Made by a program: the position numbers and the translations under genes
Assembly: GCA_937141405.1 (NCBI GenBank)
Contig: CAKZQQ010000005.1
Location: forward strand, 1 to 64,000
Direction of reading: 5' to 3'
Origin: an uncultured Campylobacterota bacterium
GTDB taxonomy: Bacteria > Campylobacterota > Campylobacteria > Campylobacterales > Sulfurovaceae
DNA length: 64,000 nt
In this document: piece by piece, positions 19,704-27,586 of the stretch
Numbering within the stretch: the first letter of the stretch is position 1
Layout of the letters: every line of letters starts with the position of its first letter
The notes under the pieces: model-generated
What the model saw: only the letters and a program-made list of their open reading frames with translations
What the model was told of the DNA's origin: nothing
The model's database searches: none

Positions 19704-21398
19704 ATGAAAAAATTTGAAAATTTTGTTTTTTCGATCCTTGAAACGCCCCTCAAGAAAAAAAGAGTTTTACAGATAACGCTTGCTCTGTTTGTTATAGCGA
19801 TTTTGATGTTTCCGACAAAGATAGTTTTAGCCAAGATGCTTCCGGGGAAAAGTGACAATACATTTTCTGTCTATATAGATGCCCCGAGTGGCACATCGCT
19901 TGTACAGACTCAAGAGATATCGCAATGCGTGATAGGTGAGCTTAAAAAAGAGCCGGAAATCCTCAATATGGAGCTATTTCTATCTGATGGTATTCCACTT
20001 GATTATGCAGGTTTGGTCAAGGGGTCAGGCATGAAAAACAGTGAGAATCTTGCAGAGCTTTCTGTGAATCTCACCTCTAAGCACGATAGAGATGAAACCT
20101 CCTTTCAAATGGTACATCGAATTAGGCCGATTATTAAACAAAAATGTGAACCTTTGGTGGAGCGCACATCGATTAAATTTATAGAGCAACCTGCCGGTCC
20201 ACCTACGATGGCTTCTATTGTTGTAGAAGTTTATAGCAATGATGTGAAAAAAATACGAGAAGTTTCAAAAGATGTTGTTAAAATTCTCTCAAAAACAGAA
20301 GGGCTTGTCGATGTTGATATCGTCGGCGATAAGATATTTAAAAAATATCAGCTCATTCCCGACAAAGATCGTATCGCAAGAAGCGGATTGAGTGTTGATC
20401 AGGTCAACAAAATACTCTACCTTGCTTTTGAGGGCATGGTTGTGGGTTACAAAAATACTAAAGATTATAGTGATCAGATACCAATTTTCTTAGTGCTTGA
20501 TAAGCAGAGCAAAACAATAGCTGAGCAAGATGAGTTTGCTCTGCGCTCAAAACTCTCATCATTACAGCTTATGAATTCCCAGGGGATGCTTGTTTCTCTG
20601 AGCGAAGTGGTAGATATTAAAAAAGTGGATTCAAGCCCAACTATCATGCATAAAAATCTTGCGCGTATGCAAAATGTGATTGCCGAAACTGACGAAGTTT
20701 CACAAGTCTACCCGCTTTTAGATGCCAGAAGTCAGATGATTGATTATTTTAGTAAAGATTATGAGGTCACAAAAGAGTCGGGGATGTCAACATATATGTT
20801 TGATCTCCACCTCAAAGATAAAAAGACAGGCAAAGAGGTGCTTCTTAGATGGGATGGTGAAATGAAAGTGACTCTCGATACTTTTAGAGACCTTGGCGGT
20901 GCATTTATAGCTGCGCTTATATTGATATTTTTACTCCTTGTTGTCTACTATAAAAGCTTTAAGTTGAGCGGTATTGTGCTTTTGGGCTCATTTCTTTCTA
21001 TTATCGGCGTTATCTTTGGGCATTTAGTTGCCGATATCGTAACGACAGATACATTTTTCTTGACAGCCACTTCACTCATAGGCTTCATAGCCCTTATGGG
21101 GATAAGTTCAAGAAATTCGCTTCTGCTCATAGATTTTGCAAAAGGCCTTATGGTCGATAAAGGGGTAGAAAAGAGGCGTGCTATAGCGATAGCAGCAGCT
21201 ACAAGAGCAAAACCTATCGCACTCACAGCGGTGGCTATCATACTTGGTTCCGCACTACTTGCAAGCGATCCTATCTTTGGCGGTCTTGGAGTTGCACTTA
21301 TCTCAGGAACTGTTGCGGCAGTATTTGTTTCACTTCTCTTTATTCCCATCTTGATGGACGGCAGTGATGCGATGGATTTTAAGCCAAAAGAGGACTAG
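19704..21398 (+). CDS. RND efflux pump, C-terminal half (split gene)
   Basis: A 564-aa second half of the RND permease. It has TM7 at about residues 21-44, a second porter loop with MLPGKSDNTFSVYIDAPSGT, and TM8-TM12 (about 395-555) including FIALMGISSRNSLLLIDFA and the end block GVALISGTVAAVFVSLLFIP. It follows the first half with no gap and in frame, separated only by an amber codon. Combined length 1096 aa is normal or slightly long for a complete RND pump and no conserved segment is obviously missing, which argues for a working split rather than decay. A hairpin follows the gene. Confidence 0.9.
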   Translation: MKKFENFVFSILETPLKKKRVLQITLALFVIAILMFPTKIVLAKMLPGKSDNTFSVYIDAPSGTSLVQTQEISQCVIGELKKEPEILNMELFLSDGIPLDYAGLVKGSGMKNSENLAELSVNLTSKHDRDETSFQMVHRIRPIIKQKCEPLVERTSIKFIEQPAGPPTMASIVVEVYSNDVKKIREVSKDVVKILSKTEGLVDVDIVGDKIFKKYQLIPDKDRIARSGLSVDQVNKILYLAFEGMVVGYKNTKDYSDQIPIFLVLDKQSKTIAEQDEFALRSKLSSLQLMNSQGMLVSLSEVVDIKKVDSSPTIMHKNLARMQNVIAETDEVSQVYPLLDARSQMIDYFSKDYEVTKESGMSTYMFDLHLKDKKTGKEVLLRWDGEMKVTLDTFRDLGGAFIAALILIFLLLVVYYKSFKLSGIVLLGSFLSIIGVIFGHLVADIVTTDTFFLTATSLIGFIALMGISSRNSLLLIDFAKGLMVDKGVEKRRAIAIAAATRAKPIALTAVAIILGSALLASDPIFGGLGVALISGTVAAVFVSLLFIPILMDGSDAMDFKPKED

Positions 21399-21410
21399 CT
21401 CCTCTTGTCT
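21388..21410 (+). terminator. Possible terminator of the efflux operon
   Basis: AAGAGGA (21388-21394) pairs with TCCTCTT (21400-21406) around CTAGC, followed by GTCTTTT. The stop codon lies in the loop. The T run is short. Confidence 0.5.
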
Positions 21411-21411
21411 T

Positions 21412-21439
21412 TTGCCCTTAATTATCCTTGTAGTATAAT
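21412..21439 (+). promoter_or_regulatory. efp promoter candidate
   Basis: TTGCCC at 21412-21417 and TATAAT at 21434-21439 are 16 bases apart. The -10 ends 23 bases before the efp ATG. One of the few promoters here with an acceptable -35. Confidence 0.6.
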
Positions 21440-21462
21440 TAGCTCACTCAAAAGGAGATCAT

Positions 21463-22032
21463 ATGGCTACAATTGGTATGGGAGATATAAAAAAAGGCGT
21501 TCGCCTTGAGCTTGACAACAACCCTTATAAGGTAATAGAATTTCAGCATGTAAAGCCCGGTAAAGGCGCAGCATTTGTAAGAGTAAAAATCAAAAATCTA
21601 GGTACGGGAAAAGTCATAGAAAAGACGATTCATGCCGGCGATAAGTTTGAAGTACCGAACTTAGAGCAAAAAACGATGCAATATCTCTACGATGATGGTG
21701 AATTTTTACAATTTATGGATACTGAAAATTATGAGCAGATAGGGCTCACCAAAGAGCAAGTCGGTGAAGATACCTTTAACTTTATGATCGATGGAATGGA
21801 AGCAGATATTCTTTTTCATAACGGCAAGGCAATCTCGGTAGAGATACCACAAACAGTTGTGCTTAAAGTTGTTGAGACGCCACCAAACTTTAAAGGTGAT
21901 AGCCAAGGCGGGAAGAAGCCGGCAACGCTCGAGAGTGGTGCAGTAGTACAAGTTCCTTTTCATATCTTAGAGGGCGAGATGATAAAAGTCGATACTATAG
22001 AAGGTGTTTATCTAGAAAAAGCAAAACAGTAA
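21463..22032 (+). CDS. efp: Elongation factor P
   Basis: A 189-aa translation factor that relieves ribosome stalling on proline runs. It has the three beta-barrel domains of EF-P. The tip of domain [14 protein letters not shown], carries K34, the residue that is beta-lysylated in E. coli. The C-terminus [14 protein letters not shown] is typical. Whether the host has the EpmA/EpmB modification enzymes cannot be seen here. It has ATG with AAGGAG upstream and its own promoter; a DJ-1-family gene follows 12 bases later. Confidence 0.97.
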   Translation: MATIGMGDIKKGVRLELDNNPYKVIEFQHVKPGKGAAFVRVKIKNLGTGKVIEKTIHAGDKFEVPNLEQKTMQYLYDDGEFLQFMDTENYEQIGLTKEQVGEDTFNFMIDGMEADILFHNGKAISVEIPQTVVLKVVETPPNFKGDSQGGKKPATLESGAVVQVPFHILEGEMIKVDTIEGVYLEKAKQ

Positions 22033-22044
22033 TAAGGAGATATC

Positions 22045-22608
22045 ATGGCAAATGCGTTGGTTCCTTTAGCGGAGGGTTTTGAGGAGATAGAAGCGGTATC
22101 GCTTATCGATATCATGCGAAGAGGGGGCATCGAGGTTACGGTGGCTTATCTTGAGGGCGAGCTTGCAAGTGATTTGGTTACGGGTGCGAACGGCATAACC
22201 GTGCAAGCAGAAACTTCTATCAAAAATGTAATCGCCGATGATTTTGACATCATCGTATTGCCAGGAGGTTGGGGTGGCACCAATAAGCTCGCTGAAGATC
22301 ATATCGTCCAAGATTTGCTCAAAAGCTTTCAAGCCAAAGATAAATATATAGCTGCTATCTGCGCTGCACCATATGCACTCCATAAAGCAGGTGTTTTGAG
22401 CCAAAAATATACATGCTATCCATCTGTTGAAGAGCAGATTGGTGGGAGTGGCTATACCGATAGAGAGAAAGTGGTCATTGAGGGCAAAGTGATGACTTCA
22501 AGAGGTCCCGGCACAGCTATCTGTTTTGGACTTGCTATTATCAAAGAGCTTGTAGGCATGGAGAGTTACAATATGGTACGCACCGGCACACTCAGCGAAT
22601 TTTGTTAG
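22045..22608 (+). CDS. DJ-1/PfpI (ThiJ/YajL) family protein
   Basis: A 187-aa class I glutamine-amidotransferase-like fold. The conserved early Glu is in AEGFEEIEAVS and the nucleophile-elbow Cys in AAICAAPYAL (about residue 106). YajL/DJ-1-type proteins act as stress-protective, deglycase or chaperone-like factors; the exact activity is debated and not predictable here. AAGGAG precedes the ATG. It is probably co-transcribed with efp. Confidence 0.92.
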   Translation: MANALVPLAEGFEEIEAVSLIDIMRRGGIEVTVAYLEGELASDLVTGANGITVQAETSIKNVIADDFDIIVLPGGWGGTNKLAEDHIVQDLLKSFQAKDKYIAAICAAPYALHKAGVLSQKYTCYPSVEEQIGGSGYTDREKVVIEGKVMTSRGPGTAICFGLAIIKELVGMESYNMVRTGTLSEFC

Positions 22609-22657
22609 GGAAAAACTCTTTTTATTATTATCACTATTCATAAGTTAGGGATACTAT

Positions 22658-23380
22658 ATGAAAAAATTAATACTGTCTATTTTCGTCTTTATAAATCTTA
22701 TTTTAAATGCTGATGAGTCAATCGATGCTAAGTTGGCTGCTGATTGTAAAAAGATTGGGCAGTATGCGTCATTGGGCGATAAATACTACAAGCAAAAACA
22801 GTTCGATAAAGCACGAGAGCAATATGAGACACAAGTAGGCTGGGCAGAAACTTGTAGGCTTGATGATACCTACAGGGCAACAGCGTACAACAATGTTGCA
22901 CTCACCTACATTCATCAAGGAGAATATCTCAAAGCAGATGCTTGGCTCGGTCTTTCAAAAGAAGATAAGAAGTCGATTTACAATAGAAAAAAATACAAAG
23001 TGCAGATTGATAAAGCCAAAAAAGAGCTTGAGGGAAGTTATGTCGGTGAGTATTGGCGCTATTCGGGTAAAGCTCTGTGGGATTCGATAGTTGTGGAGAA
23101 AAGTGGCGATAGATATGTTGTCACTTACGACGGCTATTATGTACCGCAACATTTTATGTATTATGGTCCAAATCTTGGGAGTTTTGTTGCTGAAGTTGCT
23201 ATCGAAGATAATTATGCAAGGTATGTTCAAGATCCAAAAGAGTATGCTAATTGTACATTTGACTTTACGTTCAAAGATAATCGCGTCCTTGTAGAACAAA
23301 CAGCAGGGGAGTCATGGGAGTGTGGTTTTGGTCATAATGTCTATGCGGGTGGTACTTACTATCAGATGCAAGGAAAATAA
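22658..23380 (+). CDS. Exported TPR-like protein of unknown function
   Basis: A 240-aa protein with a signal peptide (ILSIFVFINLILNA). Mature residues ~25-120 resemble two or three TPR-like helical pairs (YYKQKQFDKAREQYETQV, YNNVALTYIHQGEYLKAD). The C-terminal ~110 residues form a beta-rich domain starting ELEGSYVGEYWRYSGKALWD and ending in a Cys-Gly motif, WECGFGHNVYAGGTY. It has five or so Cys in total, which could form disulfides in the periplasm. I do not recognise the C-terminal domain with confidence; the CGFG ending recalls small beta-barrel lysozyme-inhibitor-like proteins, but that is only an impression. It stands alone between a DJ-1 gene and dnaE. Confidence 0.75.
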   Translation: MKKLILSIFVFINLILNADESIDAKLAADCKKIGQYASLGDKYYKQKQFDKAREQYETQVGWAETCRLDDTYRATAYNNVALTYIHQGEYLKADAWLGLSKEDKKSIYNRKKYKVQIDKAKKELEGSYVGEYWRYSGKALWDSIVVEKSGDRYVVTYDGYYVPQHFMYYGPNLGSFVAEVAIEDNYARYVQDPKEYANCTFDFTFKDNRVLVEQTAGESWECGFGHNVYAGGTYYQMQGK

Positions 23381-23437
23381 CCGAAAAAATTGAATTAAAC
23401 TTCTTCCGTCTTATTTCTCTTTTACCTCCTTTTTGCT

Positions 23438-23443
23438 ATAGTC
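23438..23443 (+). promoter_or_regulatory. Extended -10 for dnaE
   Basis: TGC-TATAGT following a T-rich stretch, 26 bases before the dnaE start. The same TGCTATA(a/g/c)T form occurs before rnpB, before the HMA gene and after fumC. Confidence 0.45.
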
Positions 23444-23469
23444 TTTTAAGATTTAATTAGAGGGTTTTT

Positions 23470-26400
23470 ATGTCCGATCAACCAAAATATACACACTTAC
23501 ATCTTCATACGGAATACTCTTTGCTTGATGGCGCCAATAAGATAAAAGAGTTGGCAAAAAGGATCAAAGAGCTTGGGATGGATAGTGTTGCTATGACCGA
23601 TCATGGCAATATGTTTGGAACAATTGATTTTTATAAAACGATGAAGAAAGAGGGTATCAAGCCTATTATTGGTATGGAGTGTTATCTTCACAATCAAGAA
23701 GAGCTTGATGACAAAACTTCAAAACAGCGATTTCACCTCTGTTTGTATGCGAAAAACGAGACAGGCTATAGAAACCTTATGTATCTCAGCTCTAGAGCCT
23801 ATATCGATGGCTTTTATTATTATCCGAGAATTAACAAAAAGCTCCTCAAAGAATATAGCGAAGGGCTTGTTTGCTCAAGTGCTTGCCTGCAAGGTGAGGT
23901 GAATTGGCATCTCAATCTGAGTGAAAGAAATATAGGATTTGGCGCAAAGGGATATGAAGAGGCAAAAAGAATAGCCTTGGAGTACAAAGAGATATTTGGA
24001 GAGGATTTTTATCTTGAGATTATGCGTCACGGCATCAAGGATCAATATCGCATTGATAAAGAGACGATACGACTCTCTAAAGAGACGGGTATTAAAATCA
24101 TCGGCACAAACGATACTCACTACAAAGAGCAGAGCGATGCTAGACCGCATGATGCGTTTATGTGTATAGCGATGAATAAACTCTATGATGACCCAAATAG
24201 GTTGGGGCACTCCGTTCAAGAGTTTTATATAAAATCTCCCCAAGAGATGCATGCACTTTTTGCTGACATCCCTGATGCTATGGCAAATACACAAGAGATC
24301 GCACAAAAATGTAACCTAGAGATCAAACTCGGTGATGCTACACCTCCAAATTTTAAATTTTGTCGAGATATGGCTGCTTTGCATAACCTCGCACTTCCCG
24401 AGGCTCAAAATGAGTATTCGCTTGAAAATGATAAAGTACTTTTTGTATATGAGGCAAAAAAAGGGCTCGAAGATCGACTTAAAAATATACCGAAAGAGAA
24501 GCATGAGGAGTATAAAGAGCGTCTAGAGCGAGAGATAGAGGTCATCAATAGCATGAAATTTCCCGGATATATGCTTATCGTTTGGGATTTTGTCAGAGTA
24601 GCAAAAGAGAGAGGGATACCTGTGGGTCCGGGTCGTGGTTCGGCCGCAGGATCGCTTGTCGCTTATGCCTTAAAGATTACTGATATTGATCCTATGCCTT
24701 ACGATTTGCTTTTTGAGCGGTTTTTGAATCCGGAGCGTGTTTCAATGCCCGATATTGATATGGACTTTTGTCAGGCAAGGCGCCAAGAGATTTTGGATTA
24801 TGTAATCGATAAATACGGCAGAGAAAATGTGGCACAAATCATCACTTTTGGTAAGCTCTTAGCAAAAGGGGTTATCCGTGATGTTGCTAGAGTACTTGAT
24901 GTGCCTTATGCGCAAGCAGATGCTTTTGCGAAGCTGATTCCTGATGAGATTGGCATTGTCTTAGATAGAGAAGAGGATAAAGAGAAAGATATCAAGCCCG
25001 GCGCTATTCAGCAAGAGCCAAAGATAAAAGAACTTATCGAGAGTGATGCAAAGATGAAGCAGGTGTGGGAATTTGCAAAATCACTTGAAGGACTCAATAG
25101 AAATGCCGGAACACACGCGGCAGGTGTTGTCATATCGAATGAGCCATTGTGGCTCAAAACACCCCTATTTAAACCAAGTGGAGCAGATACATTCGCGACG
25201 CAATATAGTGGAAAATATGTAGAAGAGGTCGATCTCATCAAATTTGACTTTTTGGGACTGAAGACATTAACCGTCATCGAAGAGGCAAATAAGTTGGTCG
25301 AGAAGCGATATGGAAAGAGAGTTGATTTTGAGCAAGTTGATATATCCACCAAAGAGGTTTATGAGTATATAGGCAAGGGACAGACTCTAGGACTCTTTCA
25401 GATTGAATCAGTGGGGATGCGAGATTTAGCGAAAAAACTCAAACCTTCCGGTTTTGAAGATATTATCGCGATGCTTGCACTCTATCGTCCGGGACCGATG
25501 GAGTCAGGCATGCTGCAAGATTTTGTCGAGAGAAAGCATGGAAGAGCTAAGATTAGTTATATGTTTTCGGAGCTTGAACCTATACTCAAGCCGACTTATG
25601 GAGTCATTGTTTACCAAGAGCAAGTTATGCAGATAGTACAAACTATCGGTGGATTTAGTCTTGGTGAGGCAGATCTTGTACGACGCGCGATGGGGAAAAA
25701 GATCAAAGAGGAGATGGATAAACTCAAAACGGATTTTGCTAATGGAGCACAAAAAAAAGGGCATGACAGAGCAAAAGCCGAAGAACTTTTTGAGCTTATC
25801 GTCAAATTTGCAGGCTACGGGTTCAATAAATCTCACTCAGCTGCTTACGCCATGGTTACTTTCTATACCTCATATTTGAAGTGTTTCTATCCTACTGAGT
25901 TTATGGCGGCACTTTTGACACTCGATAAGGATAATACCGACAAGATTGTCAAATATGTCGTTGAGCTTGAAAATATGGATATCGAACTTCTACCTCCAAA
26001 TATCAATCGTTCAGATCTTGTGTTTAAAGCAGACCAAATAGATGGCAAAGAGGTAATTCTCTTTGGATTGAGTGCAATTAAAGGGGTAGGTGAGATCGCC
26101 GTTCGCTCTATTCTCAAAGCAAGAGAAGAGGGGGTGTTCCATTCGATCTCTGATTTTCTCTCTCGTATTGACTCTTCTAAGGTCAATAAAAAGGTTTTGG
26201 AGTCACTCATAAAGGCAGGTGCACTTGATGAACTTGGCCATACAAGACATGCGATGCTGGAGCAGGTGGAGATTTTGGTTGAGGGTGCCTATAAGGCTTC
26301 GCAAGCTAAAAAAATGATAGAGGGTTCTCTTTTTGGAGAGAGTGATGAGATAGGGGTTGTCTCTATTGAGATACAAGAGATGAGTGAATATGACCTCAAG

Positions 26401-27054
26401 TATATTTTAGAGATGGAAAAAGAGACGCTTGGATTTTATGTCTCAGGTCATCCGCTAGATGATTATAGAGAAGAGTTAGAGAGTGTAGAGTACAACCTTA
26501 GCACCGAAGTGGACGAGTTCGCCAACGGCTCTCAAGCACTCTTTATAGGTAAAGTAGAAGAGATTGTCGAGAAGATGTCCAAAAAAGGAAATAAATTTGC
26601 TATTGTGAAATTGCTTGATTATCACGGGAGTATAGAGTTTATGATTTATGAAGATAAGCTTAGCGAGCTTAAAGAGGATTTTGACCTTTTAAAACCCATC
26701 GCTTTTAAAGTGAAGATAAAAAAAGAAGAAGATAAAACCGGTTTTAATGTTTTAAAAATTATGAGGTTAAAAGATGTAAAAAAAGAGAGAGTGAAGGTTC
26801 TCAAAGATGATAAGGTCGAGGAGGGAAATGCGGCAGTAGATTATCTTCCTTTTTCTGTTGCTATAGAAGATATCAAAGATGATGCTATGATAAAAAGTAT
26901 ATTTGATATCGTGATAGCAAATCCGGGAGAGTATCCACTTGAATTGTGTTTAAAAGGTGATACGGCTGATGTTGTTATAGAGTCAAACCTTAGGGTCTCG
27001 CAATCCTTTGCGAAAGATGTTGAGGCATTAGGGATAAGTATACAATATCCCTAA
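23470..27054 (+). CDS. dnaE: DNA polymerase III alpha subunit
   Basis: An 1194-aa replicative polymerase of the DnaE1 type. The N-terminal PHP domain starts with THLHLHTEYSLLDG (H9, H11, H13). The polymerase core includes GPGRGSAAGSLVAYAL and the catalytic PDIDMDF near residue 427. A tandem helix-hairpin-helix region follows at about residues 870-930, and a C-terminal OB fold (ALFIGKVEEIVEKMSKKGNK) starts near residue 1017. Length and order are normal. The ATG has an AGAGGG site. Only four bases separate its stop from the convergent lipoprotein gene. Confidence 0.97.
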   Translation: MSDQPKYTHLHLHTEYSLLDGANKIKELAKRIKELGMDSVAMTDHGNMFGTIDFYKTMKKEGIKPIIGMECYLHNQEELDDKTSKQRFHLCLYAKNETGYRNLMYLSSRAYIDGFYYYPRINKKLLKEYSEGLVCSSACLQGEVNWHLNLSERNIGFGAKGYEEAKRIALEYKEIFGEDFYLEIMRHGIKDQYRIDKETIRLSKETGIKIIGTNDTHYKEQSDARPHDAFMCIAMNKLYDDPNRLGHSVQEFYIKSPQEMHALFADIPDAMANTQEIAQKCNLEIKLGDATPPNFKFCRDMAALHNLALPEAQNEYSLENDKVLFVYEAKKGLEDRLKNIPKEKHEEYKERLEREIEVINSMKFPGYMLIVWDFVRVAKERGIPVGPGRGSAAGSLVAYALKITDIDPMPYDLLFERFLNPERVSMPDIDMDFCQARRQEILDYVIDKYGRENVAQIITFGKLLAKGVIRDVARVLDVPYAQADAFAKLIPDEIGIVLDREEDKEKDIKPGAIQQEPKIKELIESDAKMKQVWEFAKSLEGLNRNAGTHAAGVVISNEPLWLKTPLFKPSGADTFATQYSGKYVEEVDLIKFDFLGLKTLTVIEEANKLVEKRYGKRVDFEQVDISTKEVYEYIGKGQTLGLFQIESVGMRDLAKKLKPSGFEDIIAMLALYRPGPMESGMLQDFVERKHGRAKISYMFSELEPILKPTYGVIVYQEQVMQIVQTIGGFSLGEADLVRRAMGKKIKEEMDKLKTDFANGAQKKGHDRAKAEELFELIVKFAGYGFNKSHSAAYAMVTFYTSYLKCFYPTEFMAALLTLDKDNTDKIVKYVVELENMDIELLPPNINRSDLVFKADQIDGKEVILFGLSAIKGVGEIAVRSILKAREEGVFHSISDFLSRIDSSKVNKKVLESLIKAGALDELGHTRHAMLEQVEILVEGAYKASQAKKMIEGSLFGESDEIGVVSIEIQEMSEYDLKYILEMEKETLGFYVSGHPLDDYREELESVEYNLSTEVDEFANGSQALFIGKVEEIVEKMSKKGNKFAIVKLLDYHGSIEFMIYEDKLSELKEDFDLLKPIAFKVKIKKEEDKTGFNVLKIMRLKDVKKERVKVLKDDKVEEGNAAVDYLPFSVAIEDIKDDAMIKSIFDIVIANPGEYPLELCLKGDTADVVIESNLRVSQSFAKDVEALGISIQYP

Positions 27055-27058
27055 TTTT

Positions 27059-27517
27059 TTATCTGCGATTCGGGCATCTTGGGATGTATCTATTGATCGC
27101 ATTCTCTCCATAGTGTTTACTGTCTAAAATCTCTTCATCAGGCGTTACATTTTGTGCTTTTACGCCTGAGCTTGTATCATAAAGTCTTACAAAAAGTGTC
27201 GAGTTGTTATCGCTAGAAACATCTAGAGCGATGGTATTGCTAGCAAGTCTATTGCCTATTTTTGTTTTGATACTTGCAGTTACCTTGCCATAACAAACAT
27301 TTGTTTCTATATATTGATTTGGTTTTACTACCCCTGTAATTCTTCCATTAACAAAGACAATAGCTGCCGGCGAGGATGCGCTCGCTGCGTCTCTGTAGAA
27401 ATATATTTTTGCATCACCTTTTTTATGATTGATCATGCTTGGTTCAACCTTTGAAGAGCATCCGCTCAATGTAAAGATAGCGAACAATATTGCCAATACT
27501 CCCATGATATATCTCAT
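27059..27517 (-). CDS. Small lipoprotein, DUF2846-like
   Basis: A 152-aa protein with a lipoprotein signal (LAILFAIFTLSG-C). The body, GDAKIYFYRDAASASSPAAI followed by VFVNGRITGVVKPNQYIE, resembles DUF2846-type beta-sandwich lipoproteins, in which an exposed strand/turn 'yrp....a....v.vng..v..l....Y' is typical. It lies 70 bases downstream of the giant adhesin gene on the same strand, separated by a GC-rich stem-loop, so it may be co-expressed at lower level. An outer-membrane accessory role for the adhesin is possible but unproven. AAAGGA precedes the ATG. Confidence 0.75.
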   Translation of the reverse strand: MRYIMGVLAILFAIFTLSGCSSKVEPSMINHKKGDAKIYFYRDAASASSPAAIVFVNGRITGVVKPNQYIETNVCYGKVTASIKTKIGNRLASNTIALDVSSDNNSTLFVRLYDTSSGVKAQNVTPDEEILDSKHYGENAINRYIPRCPNRR

Positions 27518-27548
27518 TGAATTCCTTTTAAGTGTAAGATTGAATAAT

Positions 27549-27580
27549 CGGCAAGAGCAATTTTTGTTTTTCTCTTGCCG
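27549..27580 (-). terminator. Stem-loop between the adhesin and lipoprotein genes
   Basis: CGGCAAGAG (27549-27557) pairs perfectly with CTCTTGCCG (27572-27580) around a 14-base loop, six bases past the adhesin stop. On the minus strand no T run follows directly (ATTATTC), so it could be a partial terminator/attenuator or an mRNA-stabilising hairpin. Confidence 0.55.
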
Positions 27581-27586
27581 GATTGA

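Noticed and set aside
22045-22608. thiJ-type gene as part of thiamine synthesis with thiS
   Set aside because: The protein is a DJ-1/PfpI-fold member far from thiS; the old ThiJ name does not indicate a thiamine role.
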